DNA of 64,000 bases from the NCBI RefSeq assembly GCF_964266745.1, contig NZ_CAXWGX010000028.1, forward strand, positions 186,001 to 250,000. Reading direction: 5' to 3'. The DNA comes from Propionicimonas sp020161015 (lineage in GTDB: Bacteria > Actinomycetota > Actinomycetes > Propionibacteriales > Propionibacteriaceae). The translations under genes and the position numbers were made by a program. Shown here one piece after another: positions 8,375 to 15,863 of this stretch (the stretch's first letter is position 1; each line of letters begins with the position of its first letter). Under the pieces are notes generated by a model. The model saw nothing but the letters and a program-made list of their open reading frames with translations. It was not told the origin of the DNA and made no database searches.

Positions 8375-9394
8375 TCACTCCCCGGGCGGCGGGTTGGTCG
8401 AGGAGCGGTGGATGATCGTGCAGGGCTCGAAGGTACGCGGGGGGAGGTCGCTGATGGTGCCCTCCAGCGTGTGCTGGGCGGCGATCCGGCCCATCTCGTA
8501 GAACGGGATGCGGACCGTGGTCAGCGCCGGCGAGAGGTCAGCGGCGAGGGGCTCGTCGTCGTAGCCGACCACAGAGACGTCGTCGGGGATGCGCAGCCCC
8601 ATCCGGGCGAGGGCGATGTAGGCGCCGGTGGCCATCTGGTCGTTGCCCAGAAGGAGCGCTGTCGGCGGCTTCTTCACGCTCATCGCCCGCAGCGTGATGT
8701 CGTAGCCGCTGTCGATCCGGTAGTTGCCGAGGTAGATCGGGCTCTTGTCCGGGTCGAGGCCGGCCGCCTCCAGTCCGTCCCGGAAGCCCTTGATCCGCAT
8801 CCGCGTGGCCCAGGCGGCCTCGCGACCGGCGATGAAGGCGATCCGGCGGTGGCCGAGCGCGAGGACGTGCTCCACCGCCGCGCGGCCGCCGGCCAGTTCG
8901 TCCGGCAGGATCGCGGGCAGCCTGGCGTCCGCGGTGAAGGCGTTGACGAGCAGCGCGGGGACCTGCGACGGCAGGTCGGGGAACTCGACCTGCCGGGTGC
9001 CCATGGCGGCGAAGATCAGCGCGTCGACCCGGCGGTCCAGCAGGTCCTCCACCGCGGCCCGCAGCCGGCTGGGGTTGCGGGTGGTGTTGACCATCAGCAG
9101 CAGGGACCGCTGCTCCCAGGCGAGGTCGTGGATCGCGGCGATCATCGGGCCCGAGAACGGCTCGATCGCGATCTCGTCGGTCAGGAACCCGATCGTGCTC
9201 GTCGTGCCCAGCCGCAGGCCCTGCGCGGTGCGGTTGGGCCGGTAGTCGAGCTCCTGGACGGCGGCCAGGACGCGCTCGCGCGTGGCGTCGCTGATCTTGA
9301 GGTCGCGGCCGTTGAGCACCAGGGACACAGTCGTCGGGGACACGCCAGCGGCGCGTCCCACGTCGGCCATGGTCGGCCGGGAGATGCCCGTCAT
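8375..9394 (-). CDS. LacI-family transcriptional regulator
   Basis: A 339-residue repressor-type protein. An N-terminal LacI helix-turn-helix (about residues 8-30, MADVGRAAGVSPTTVSLVLNG) and hinge helix (RPNRTAQGLRLG) precede a periplasmic-binding-protein-like sugar-sensing domain (about 65-335). The DNA-binding segment has the usual TTVSLVLN form. No sugar transporter or catabolic operon lies next to it, so its target is not evident. The nearest possible sugar gene is the GH31 gene about 10 kb away. Its own operator was not identified. Confidence 0.9.
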   Translation of the reverse strand: MTGISRPTMADVGRAAGVSPTTVSLVLNGRDLKISDATRERVLAAVQELDYRPNRTAQGLRLGTTSTIGFLTDEIAIEPFSGPMIAAIHDLAWEQRSLLLMVNTTRNPSRLRAAVEDLLDRRVDALIFAAMGTRQVEFPDLPSQVPALLVNAFTADARLPAILPDELAGGRAAVEHVLALGHRRIAFIAGREAAWATRMRIKGFRDGLEAAGLDPDKSPIYLGNYRIDSGYDITLRAMSVKKPPTALLLGNDQMATGAYIALARMGLRIPDDVSVVGYDDEPLAADLSPALTTVRIPFYEMGRIAAQHTLEGTISDLPPRTFEPCTIIHRSSTNPPPGE

Positions 9395-9466
9395 CGTTCC
9401 TACCGCTCTCCGCAGAACGCCCTCAGTAAAGCGGCGGGTGCGCGGAGGGTCAAGGCGAACCCCCGG

Positions 9467-10135
9467 TCAGCCGCAGGTCACCCCCGTGGCGTGCACCGGG
9501 CAGTAGCCGTTCGGGTTCTTGTCCAGGTACTGCTGGTGGTAGCGCTCGGCGAAGTGGAACGGCCCGGCGGGCAGGACCTCCGTGGTGATCGTCCCGTAGC
9601 CGGACGCGGTCAGGCGCGGCTGGTACTCCGCGATCGCCCGGCGCGCGGCGTCCGCCTGCCCGGGGTCGGTGGCGTAGACGGCCGACCGGTACTGGGTGCC
9701 GTGGTCGTTGCCCTGGCGCATGCCCTGGGTGGGGTCGTGGTTCTCCAGGAACACCCGCAGCAGGGCGTCGTAGCTGATCCGCCGCGGGTCGAACACCACC
9801 CGGACGGTCTCTGCGTGGCCGGTGCGGCCGCTGCAGACCTCCTCGTAGGTGGGGTTCGGCGTGTAGCCGCCCTGGTAGCCGACCGCCGTGGTGAGGACGC
9901 CGTCCAGCTGCCAGAAGAGCTTCTCCGCGCCCCAGAAGCAACCCAGGGCGAAGTATGCGACCTCCGCGCCGTCCGGCACGGCGTCGATCGGCGTGCCGAG
10001 CACCTCGTGGAAGGTGGTGCCGGGGGTGAGGATCGGGCGGTCGCGTCCGGGAAGTGCGGACTGCGGGGTGATCATGCGGAGCTTGTCGGTGAACACGTCG
10101 GTGTGAACGCCCGGGGCGGGGCCGGCATTCCTCAT
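9467..10135 (-). CDS. msrA: Peptide-methionine (S)-S-oxide reductase
   Basis: A 222-residue MsrA that repairs S-methionine sulfoxide in proteins. The catalytic GCFWGAE motif is near residue 65 (Cys66). A resolving cysteine region lies at the C-terminus (YCPVHATGVTCG). The start at 10135 overlaps the ung stop (ATGA), arguing for coupling with the DNA repair gene upstream. An in-frame ATG at 10075 is an alternative start, 20 codons shorter. Co-transcription with ung suggests an oxidative or general damage-repair pair, by inference. Confidence 0.92.
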   Translation of the reverse strand: MRNAGPAPGVHTDVFTDKLRMITPQSALPGRDRPILTPGTTFHEVLGTPIDAVPDGAEVAYFALGCFWGAEKLFWQLDGVLTTAVGYQGGYTPNPTYEEVCSGRTGHAETVRVVFDPRRISYDALLRVFLENHDPTQGMRQGNDHGTQYRSAVYATDPGQADAARRAIAEYQPRLTASGYGTITTEVLPAGPFHFAERYHQQYLDKNPNGYCPVHATGVTCG

Positions 10136-10818
10136 CGCTCCAGCCGCCAGTCGATCTCCGTCCCGCCCTGCGCGCGGAGCGCGGCGTTCGCGCGGCTGAA
10201 CGGGCGGGACCCGAAGAACCCGGCGTGCGCCGACATCGGCGAGGGGTGGGGCGAGGTGATCAGGGGGACGCCGGCCAGGCGCGGGCCCAGCGACTGCGCG
10301 TCCCTGCCCCACAGGACGGCGACCAGCGGGCCGCCGCGGGCCGCGAGCGCGTCGATCGCGCAGTCGGTGACCTCCTCCCAGCCCTTGCCGCGGTGGGAGC
10401 CCGGAGTCCCCGGACGCACGGTCAGCACCCGGTTGAGCAGCAGGACGCCCTGTTCGAACCAGCCGCTGAGGTCTCCGGACGCGGCGGGCGGGATGCCGAG
10501 GTCGGTCTGGAGCTCCGCGTAGATGTTGGCCAGGCTGCGCGGCAGCGGGCGCACCTGCGGAGCCACCGAGAACGACAACCCCACGGGGTGCCCGGGCGTC
10601 GGGTAGGGGTCCTGGCCGACGATCAGCACCCTCACGTCGGCCAGCGGACGGGAGAAGGCGCGCAGGACGTTCTGCCCGGACGGCAGGTAGTCGCGCCCGG
10701 CGGCGAGCTCCGCGCGCAGGAAGTCGCCCATCGCGCTGATCCGCGCGGCCATCGGGGCGAGGGCCTCGGCCCAGTCGGGGGCGATGAGCTCGGGCAGGGG
10801 CTTCCTCACCCGCCTCAC
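10132..10818 (-). CDS. ung: Uracil-DNA glycosylase, family 1
   Basis: A 228-residue enzyme removing uracil from DNA. Motif A GQDPYPTPGH lies at residues 68-77 (catalytic Asp70). The uracil- and DNA-binding motif HPSPMSAHAGFFGS is near residue 190 (catalytic His). The start may be GTG at 10818 or a second GTG three codons later at 10809; the evidence does not separate them. It is divergent from the AI-2E-type permease and overlaps msrA by 4 bases. Confidence 0.93.
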   Translation of the reverse strand: MRRVRKPLPELIAPDWAEALAPMAARISAMGDFLRAELAAGRDYLPSGQNVLRAFSRPLADVRVLIVGQDPYPTPGHPVGLSFSVAPQVRPLPRSLANIYAELQTDLGIPPAASGDLSGWFEQGVLLLNRVLTVRPGTPGSHRGKGWEEVTDCAIDALAARGGPLVAVLWGRDAQSLGPRLAGVPLITSPHPSPMSAHAGFFGSRPFSRANAALRAQGGTEIDWRLER

Positions 10819-10856
10819 CCTAGCGGCGGGGGCGGCGTCCCCGGGGTGGCGCTGGC

Positions 10857-10862
10857 TACAGT
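10857..10862 (+). promoter_or_regulatory. -10 box, leaderless permease promoter
   Basis: TACAGT ends 6 bases before the GTG at 10869. Confidence 0.4.
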
Positions 10863-10868
10863 GATGCC

Positions 10869-11966
10869 GTGCTCACACCCAGACCGCGCCGCACCGACGA
10901 CCCGGGTTCCCGCGTGCCGCAGGGGCTGGTCACCGCCTCGGAGTGGGCGTGGCGGACGCTGCTCGTCGCCGCCGTCGTCGGGCTCGTGTGGTGGCTCCTC
11001 CAGTACTTCTCCGCCGTGGCGGTGCCGATCGCGGTCGCCGTCCTGCTGACCGCCCTGCTGACCCCGCTGAACCGGGTCCTTCGCGGCTGGAACTGGCCGC
11101 CCGCCCTCGCTGCAGCCGGCTCCCTGCTGGCGATGGCCCTGGTGGTGGTCGGCGTGTTCGCGACCGTCGGCGCGCAGGTCGCCAAGGAGTGGCCGGAGCT
11201 GTGGGTCAAGGCCCGGGAGGGCGTGACGGCGCTACTGAACTGGCTGGCGGCCGGGCCCCTGCACATCGACCAGGCGCAACTGAACGGCTACCTCGACCAG
11301 CTCACGACCTGGGTGTCCAACTCCGCGGAGGCGATCGCCGGTGCCGCGGCGCACGCGGGCATCGGCATCGGCCACTTCCTCGCCGGGCTGGCGATCGCCC
11401 TGATCGCCGCCTTCTTCTTCCTCGCCTCCGGCCGGGAGATCTGGGCCGCGACCACCCGGCTCGTCCCACGCCATTACCAGGCGTCCACGGCCCGTGCGTC
11501 GGAGCGCGGCTGGATGTCGCTGGTGGCCTACATGCGGGCGCAGGTGCTGGTGGCCCTTGTGGACGCGCTCGGCATCCTCGCCGGCGCCCTCGTCCTCGGG
11601 CTGCCGATGCCGCTGGCGCTGTTCGCGCTGACCTTCGTCACCGCGTTCGTGCCGGTGGTCGGAGCGGTCCTGGCCGGGACGGTGGCGTGCGCCCTCGCCC
11701 TGGTCACGCACGGCCCGGTGACCGCACTGATCATGCTGGGCATCACCGTCCTGGTGATGGAGGCCGAGGGCCACTTCCTGCAGCCCATCCTGCTCGGGCG
11801 CGCGGTCGCGCTGCACCCGCTGGTCGTGCTGGTGGGCCTCGTGGTCGGCTCGACGCTGGCCGGCATCCTCGGTGCGCTGCTCGCGATCCCCGTGCTGGCG
11901 TTCTTCGTGGCGTTCGTGCGCGGACTCGATCCTGACCGCTTCGAGACCGCTGATCTACCAAAGTAG
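10869..11966 (+). CDS. AI-2E family (PerM/DUF20) membrane transporter
   Basis: A 365-residue membrane protein with about eight hydrophobic segments. The conserved C-terminal block contains FALTFVTAFVPVVGAVLAGT and the segment EGHFLQPILLGRAVALHPLVV, typical of the AI-2E transporter family. Substrates vary and cannot be predicted. The GTG start is chosen because it yields a short cytosolic N-terminus before the first helix and fits the -10 spacing. The M. tuberculosis Rv1101c protein belongs to the same family, consistent with the conserved neighbourhood. Confidence 0.88.
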   Translation: MLTPRPRRTDDPGSRVPQGLVTASEWAWRTLLVAAVVGLVWWLLQYFSAVAVPIAVAVLLTALLTPLNRVLRGWNWPPALAAAGSLLAMALVVVGVFATVGAQVAKEWPELWVKAREGVTALLNWLAAGPLHIDQAQLNGYLDQLTTWVSNSAEAIAGAAAHAGIGIGHFLAGLAIALIAAFFFLASGREIWAATTRLVPRHYQASTARASERGWMSLVAYMRAQVLVALVDALGILAGALVLGLPMPLALFALTFVTAFVPVVGAVLAGTVACALALVTHGPVTALIMLGITVLVMEAEGHFLQPILLGRAVALHPLVVLVGLVVGSTLAGILGALLAIPVLAFFVAFVRGLDPDRFETADLPK

Positions 11967-11998
11967 AAAGCGCGACTTTCCTTTCTGGAAAATCACGC

Positions 11999-12004
11999 TA
12001 CGCT
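11999..12004 (+). promoter_or_regulatory. -10 box, leaderless promoter of the DUF2089 pair
   Basis: TACGCT ends 7 bases before the ATG at 12012. It follows an A/T-richer patch with a small inverted repeat (GAAAG/CTTTC, 11966-11980), unusual in this GC-rich sequence. Confidence 0.45.
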
Positions 12005-12011
12005 GGGACGC

Positions 12012-12896
12012 ATGAGTAGTGCAGATCTGGGAGCCATCCTCGAGGAACTCGCCGCCGGCCGCATCGACGCGTCCGAGGCCGCCCGGCGCATCGACGCCCT
12101 GAAGGCCGCGGAGTCGGCCCCCGAACCCACGCCGGCCGAGCCGACCAACGAGGAACTCGGCGAGGAGCCGTCGCGCCGGCAGTACTCCCCGTACGCCCGC
12201 GAGGTGTTCGGCCAGGACGAGGCGCCCGCCTCCGGCCGCCGGCGTCCGACCGGGAGCAAGGGCGTGGACCGCATCTGGGTGCGCGCCGTGGGACGCCGCG
12301 TCCGGATCGTCGGCGACCCGTCGGTGGCGACGGCGTCCGCGGAGGGGCCGCACGTGCTGCGCCGCAACGGTTCGGTGCTCGAGGTGACCAGCGACGGCGA
12401 GATCGGGCCGACCCTCGACGGCTTCAGCATCCTCCGGCCGCCGCGCAACTTCGACGACATCCGGGCGATGGGCCTGGGCAAGGAGCTCTACCTGCGGATC
12501 AACCCCGCGATCATCGTCGACGTCGAGGTCACCGCCGGCCAGCTGACCACGTCCGACCTGCCCTACCTTGGCAAGGTGCGGGTGACCGCCGGCAGCGCGG
12601 AGCTCGAGGGGGTGGCCGAGGTCAACGACGTGCTGGTCCAGGCCGGCTCCGCGACCGTCAAGGGGACGATCACCAGCGGCCGCTCGCGCGTCCGCGTGGA
12701 GTCGGGCCAGCTGACCGTCGCGCTCGGCGATGAGTCGAACGTGACGATCCGGGGCGAGGCGCAGCTGGGCAAGGTGAGCTGGACCGGGGCGCACAGCGGA
12801 CAGGTCGACGAGGTGGTCATGGGCAACGGCTCCGCCCGCCTCGACGTCGGCGTCGTGATGGGCTGGGCGAACATCAAGGCCGGGAGCGAGCGATGA
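12012..12896 (+). CDS. Uncharacterised protein with SHOCT-like N-terminus and repetitive beta-rich C-terminus
   Basis: A 294-residue protein without recognisable catalytic motifs. Residues about 9-28 form a short helical motif (ELAAGRIDASEAARRIDAL) that recurs at the end of its partner, the DUF2089 protein. Residues 35-90 are charged and Pro-rich, probably a linker. Residues 95-294 look like a series of short beta strands with repeated Val/Thr/Gly patterns, resembling DUF4097-type adhesin-like folds. There is no signal peptide or membrane segment. Its stop overlaps the start of the DUF2089 gene by 4 bases, so the two are very likely functional partners. Confidence 0.8.
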   Translation: MSSADLGAILEELAAGRIDASEAARRIDALKAAESAPEPTPAEPTNEELGEEPSRRQYSPYAREVFGQDEAPASGRRRPTGSKGVDRIWVRAVGRRVRIVGDPSVATASAEGPHVLRRNGSVLEVTSDGEIGPTLDGFSILRPPRNFDDIRAMGLGKELYLRINPAIIVDVEVTAGQLTTSDLPYLGKVRVTAGSAELEGVAEVNDVLVQAGSATVKGTITSGRSRVRVESGQLTVALGDESNVTIRGEAQLGKVSWTGAHSGQVDEVVMGNGSARLDVGVVMGWANIKAGSER

Positions 12897-13264
12897 GCTA
12901 TCGCGCGCCGTCCGACTGCCCGGTGTGCGGCGGCGAGCTGGTCACGACCCGGCTCGGCTGCCACAACTGCGGCTCGGAGCTGGCCGGCGAGTTCGGCCAC
13001 TGCGACTTCTGTGCGCTCGACGAGCGGGACACCGAGCTGCTGCGGGTCTTCCTCGCCTCACGGGGCAACCTCCGCGAGGTCGAGAAGCACCTCGGCGTCT
13101 CCTACCCGACCGCCCGCGCGCGCTTCACCGCCCTGCTGGTGAAGCTCGGACTCGCCGGCGACACCGAGCCGGTGACCGCCATGACCCGCGACCAGGTCCT
13201 CAGTGAGGTCGCCTCCGGGGCCCTCTCGCCGGTCGAGGCCGCCGAGCTGCTCGCCGCCCTGTAA
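12893..13264 (+). CDS. DUF2089 family protein, zinc-ribbon plus HTH-like
   Basis: A 123-residue protein with three Cys pairs (residues 9/12, 23/26, 37/40) that can form zinc ribbons, then a helix-turn-helix-like region (LREVEKHLGVSYPTARARFTALLVKLG) and a C-terminal helical motif (EVASGALSPVEAAELLAAL). This is the DUF2089 layout. The gene is translationally coupled to the upstream one. The fold suggests a transcription-associated regulator, perhaps with the upstream protein as its sensor or scaffold; this is inference. It is followed by the motif array at 13309-13723. Confidence 0.87.
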   Translation: MSYRAPSDCPVCGGELVTTRLGCHNCGSELAGEFGHCDFCALDERDTELLRVFLASRGNLREVEKHLGVSYPTARARFTALLVKLGLAGDTEPVTAMTRDQVLSEVASGALSPVEAAELLAAL

Positions 13265-13740
13265 CCCGCGCCCTTCCGCCACACAGGGCGCTCCCGCCCC
13301 AGGAACGGCCGAGGGCCAGCCTTGTGGCCGAGGGCCAGCCCGCAGGGGCTGGCCCTCGACGACAGCGCTGGCCCTCGCTGCCCGGGGATGGCTCTCGCTC
13401 TATGGGCGGCGTCCGGACGGGTTCTGCCGTCCTCGCGAACGGCTGATGTCGCGGGCGTCGAGGGGACGGGTCGACCTGGCGCCGAGTCCTGGCCACCAGC
13501 TCGCTCACTCACCGAGGGCCAGCCTTGTGGCCGAGGGCCAGCACACACGGGCTGGCCCTCGACGTCAACACTGGCTCTCGATCGGGAGGGCTGGCCGTCG
13601 GTGCGGGGAGGCTGGCTCTCGATCGGGAGGGCTGGCCGTCGGTGCGGGGAGGCTGGCCCTCGATCGGGAGGGCTGGCCGTCGGTGCGGGGAGGCTGGCCC
13701 TCGATCGGGGAGGCTGGCCCCCGGGAGAGGGGCGGGTGGC
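13265..13740. repeat. Convergent intergenic region with periodic GCTGGCCCTCG array
   Basis: The 476-base gap between the DUF2089 gene and greA holds two related clusters. Cluster 1 (13309-13397) and cluster 2 (13512-13723) open with an identical 31-base block (13309-13339 and 13512-13542). Each has two motifs in reverse orientation (CGAGGGCCAGC) followed by forward motifs (GCTGGCCCTCG or one- to two-base variants). Forward motifs start at 13348, 13367 and 13387 in cluster 1, and at 13551, 13570, 13590, 13611, 13631, 13652, 13672, 13693 and 13713 in cluster 2. The spacing is 19-21 bases throughout. Three tandem 41-base units cover 13570-13692; 41 is not a multiple of 3, so the array is not coding. 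Confidence 0.9.
13329..13358. terminator. Strong hairpin inside the array, possible terminator
   Basis: A 13-base perfect stem (13329-13341 with 13346-13358) and 4-base loop GCAG, about 65 bases after the DUF2089 stop. No T-run follows. The equivalent position in cluster 2 (13532-13561) has an 11-base stem and 8-base loop. It could end transcription from both convergent genes. Confidence 0.45.
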
Positions 13741-14241
13741 TCAGCTGGTGAAGGGCTTCACCTCGAGGATGGTGACCTCGATGGGCTTGCCGGTGGGGGC
13801 GGTGTAGGAGACGGTGTCGCCGACGCGGCGTCCGAGGATGGCCGCGCCGAGCGGTGACTGCGGCGAGAAGACCTCGACGTCCACCGAGTCGTCGAGGCCG
13901 ACGAGCTCGCGCGAGCCGAGCAGGAACGTGTCGGTGTCGTCGGGGTCGTCGTCGTAGTAGATGGTCACGGACGCGCCGGGCGTCACCTCGTCGGAGGCGG
14001 CGGGGGTCTCGCCCACCTGGGCGTTCTCGAGCATGGCAGTGAGCTGGCGGATCCGTGCCTCCTGGTGCCCCTGCTCCTCACGGGCGGCGTGGTAGCCGCC
14101 GTTCTCGCTGAGGTCCCCCTCCTCGCGGGCCTGGGCGATCTTGGCCGACACCTTCTGCCGTCCCTCGGTCTTGAGGTAGGCGAGCTCGGCGCTCAGCCGG
14201 TCGAAGGCCTCCTGGGTGAGCCACGTGGTCGGATCAGTCAT
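13741..14241 (-). CDS. greA: Transcription elongation factor GreA
   Basis: A 166-residue GreA, which rescues backtracked RNA polymerase by stimulating transcript cleavage. The N-terminal coiled coil carries the acidic tip AREEGDLSENGGYHAAREEQ (about residues 38-57). The C-terminal FKBP-like domain ends with SPLGAAILGRRVGDTVSYTAP. The start at 14241 gives the normal N-terminus. A TAGCCT -10 box on the minus strand (14249-14254) lies 7 bases upstream, suggesting a leaderless mRNA. It is the first gene of the block recalling Rv1080c onward. Confidence 0.94.
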   Translation of the reverse strand: MTDPTTWLTQEAFDRLSAELAYLKTEGRQKVSAKIAQAREEGDLSENGGYHAAREEQGHQEARIRQLTAMLENAQVGETPAASDEVTPGASVTIYYDDDPDDTDTFLLGSRELVGLDDSVDVEVFSPQSPLGAAILGRRVGDTVSYTAPTGKPIEVTILEVKPFTS

Positions 14242-14248
14242 GCCTTGC

Positions 14249-14254
14249 AGGCTA
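14249..14254 (-). promoter_or_regulatory. -10 box, leaderless greA promoter
   Basis: TAGCCT on the minus strand ends 7 bases before the greA ATG. Confidence 0.45.
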
Positions 14255-14275
14255 GCCGATGCCCGCGGGGGATTC

Positions 14276-14686
14276 TCAACCGGTCGTCCGGCACGCCTCG
14301 ACGGACGCGCTGGTCGCGCGCAGGTAGGTCCGCACGGGGACGACGACCTGCGTGAGCCGCTCGCCGCCGGGCGCCACGGTCGCGGTCACCTCGCCGACCC
14401 GCTCGTGGCTGACGGCCTGGGCGAACACCTGGCACTGCGCGCCCTGCGCGACATCGGGACGGTCGATGGTGACGGTCACGTCGATCAGGGTGTCCGAGCG
14501 GACGGTGAAGGCGTCGACCCGCGCGGTGACCACCCCGAAGGCGCCGTGCCCTCCGGCCCACACCAGCCAGGCGACCGCGGCGGCCGCCAGGGCGAGTGCG
14601 AGGGGGATCCACCACCTGCGTCGCGGTGGGGCGGGGTACCTGCGGGCCAGGCGTGCGGCGGCGTCCGGGTCGGTCACGGTGTCCAT
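14276..14686 (-). CDS. DUF4307 family membrane protein
   Basis: A 136-residue protein with one transmembrane helix near residues 26-45 (WWIPLALALAAAAVAWLVW) and an exported C-terminal domain containing two Cys residues (CQVFAQAV and EACRTTG). This is the DUF4307 layout, an actinobacterial family usually found beside mca, as here. Function unknown. It is divergent from mca and lies between greA and mca exactly as recalled for Rv1081c. Confidence 0.85.
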   Translation of the reverse strand: MDTVTDPDAAARLARRYPAPPRRRWWIPLALALAAAAVAWLVWAGGHGAFGVVTARVDAFTVRSDTLIDVTVTIDRPDVAQGAQCQVFAQAVSHERVGEVTATVAPGGERLTQVVVPVRTYLRATSASVEACRTTG

Positions 14687-14724
14687 TCTTGCCCGGGAGG
14701 CTGGGAAGGACGTGCCGGGTTTCG

Positions 14725-14730
14725 CAGAAT
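14725..14730 (+). promoter_or_regulatory. -10 box, leaderless mca promoter
   Basis: CAGAAT ends 6 bases before the mca ATG at 14737. Confidence 0.35.
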
Positions 14731-14736
14731 GGGGTC

Positions 14737-15624
14737 ATGAGCCTGCGGTTGCTGCACGTCCACGCGCACCCCGACGACGAGTCGAGCAAGGGTGCGGCCA
14801 CCACCGCCTACTACGTCGCCCAGGGCGTGGACGTGATGGTGGCCACCTGCACCGGTGGCGAGCGGGGGTCGATCCTCAACCCCAGGATGGACACCCCACA
14901 GAACTGGGCGAACCTGCCCGACCTGCGGAGGGCGGAGATGGCCCGCGCCGCAGAGGTCCTCGGCATCCGCCAGGTGTGGCTGGGCTACGTCGACTCCGGT
15001 ATGCCGGACGAGGGGGAGGAGCTCCCCGAGGACGCGTTCGCCCGGATCGATCCTGCGGTCGCGGCCGGTCCGCTGGTGGAGGTGATCCGCGAGTTCCGTC
15101 CCCACGTGCTGACCACCTACGACGAGAACGGCGGCTACCCCCATCCCGACCACATCCAGTGCCACCGGGTGTCGATGGCGGCCGTCGATGCCGCGGCAGA
15201 CCCGGACGCCTGGCCCGGACGCGGCGAGCCGTGGCGGGTGCCGAAGGTGTACTACGACATGTCGCTGCACCGCGGCCGCTACGCCGCCCTCGACGCCGCG
15301 ATGCACGAGGCCGGGCTCGGCCGTCCCTACGCCGAGTGGCTGGCCCAGTGGGGGGAGGATCCCGAGCGCCTGGCCCGGCTGACGACCTTCGTGCCCTGCG
15401 CGCAGTACTTCGGCGTCCGCAATGCCGCGCTGCTGGCCCACGCCACCCAGATCGACCCGGACGGACGGTGGTTCGCCGTCCCGCTGGAGATCCAGCAGGC
15501 GGGCTGGCCGACGGAGGACTACCAGCTGGTCCGCTCGGCCGTGCCGGTCACGCTGCCAGAGGACGACCTCTTCGCCGGGCTCAGGGACACCGATAACCTT
15601 GGGGCATGGTGCTACTCAATCTAG
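14737..15624 (+). CDS. mca: Mycothiol S-conjugate amidase
   Basis: A 295-residue zinc amidase of the LmbE/PIG-L family that cleaves mycothiol conjugates of toxins and drugs, releasing a mercapturic acid for export. The zinc motif HPDDE lies at residues 11-15. The second metal-ligand region GGYPHPDHIQCH is near residue 140. Full-length similarity favours Mca over the deacetylase MshB. The ATG at 14737 is chosen because the family starts a few residues before HAHPDDE; the frame is open further upstream but overlaps DUF4307. It marks the host as a mycothiol-using actinobacterium. Confidence 0.93.
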   Translation: MSLRLLHVHAHPDDESSKGAATTAYYVAQGVDVMVATCTGGERGSILNPRMDTPQNWANLPDLRRAEMARAAEVLGIRQVWLGYVDSGMPDEGEELPEDAFARIDPAVAAGPLVEVIREFRPHVLTTYDENGGYPHPDHIQCHRVSMAAVDAAADPDAWPGRGEPWRVPKVYYDMSLHRGRYAALDAAMHEAGLGRPYAEWLAQWGEDPERLARLTTFVPCAQYFGVRNAALLAHATQIDPDGRWFAVPLEIQQAGWPTEDYQLVRSAVPVTLPEDDLFAGLRDTDNLGAWCYSI

Positions 15625-15767
15625 TGACGCCCCCCTGGCTGCCCCTGGCCATGGTGGTGGTGCTGCTGGTGCTGCTCGGTTTTCTGTACTGGAGCATGCG
15701 CCGCAACATCGGGCGTATCGACTTCGAGGAGCCCCCGGCGCCGCAGTCGCCGACCGAGCGGCCCTGA
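15606..15767 (+). CDS. Small single-pass membrane protein downstream of mca
   Basis: A 53-residue ORF overlapping the mca end by 19 bases in another frame. It has one strong hydrophobic helix (LAMVVVLLVLLGFLYWSMRR, about residues 14-33) followed by an acidic, Pro-rich tail. A small membrane protein gene in this position is recalled for M. tuberculosis (Rv1083), which supports it being real. No motif gives a function. Confidence 0.65.
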   Translation: MVLLNLVTPPWLPLAMVVVLLVLLGFLYWSMRRNIGRIDFEEPPAPQSPTERP

Positions 15768-15849
15768 CCACGCCGCGGACGGGGCGCTGCCGCCTCACCA
15801 CCACGCTCCGCGACGTCCCGCCGGCAGCGATGACCTGATCACCGTCGCC

Positions 15850-15855
15850 TATGCT
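15850..15855 (+). promoter_or_regulatory. -10 box, leaderless DUF255 promoter
   Basis: TATGCT ends 8 bases before the GTG at 15864. Confidence 0.45.
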
Positions 15856-15863
15856 TGGCGGTT

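Noticed and set aside
13309..13723. CRISPR array in the repeat region
   Set aside because: The unit is short (19-21 or 41 bases), spacers are not unique, motifs change orientation, and no cas genes are present.
13203..13857. Long open plus-strand frames across the motif array
   Set aside because: They arise because the repeat lacks stop codons in several frames; the 41-base unit is not a multiple of three, and no frame keeps a repeated peptide.
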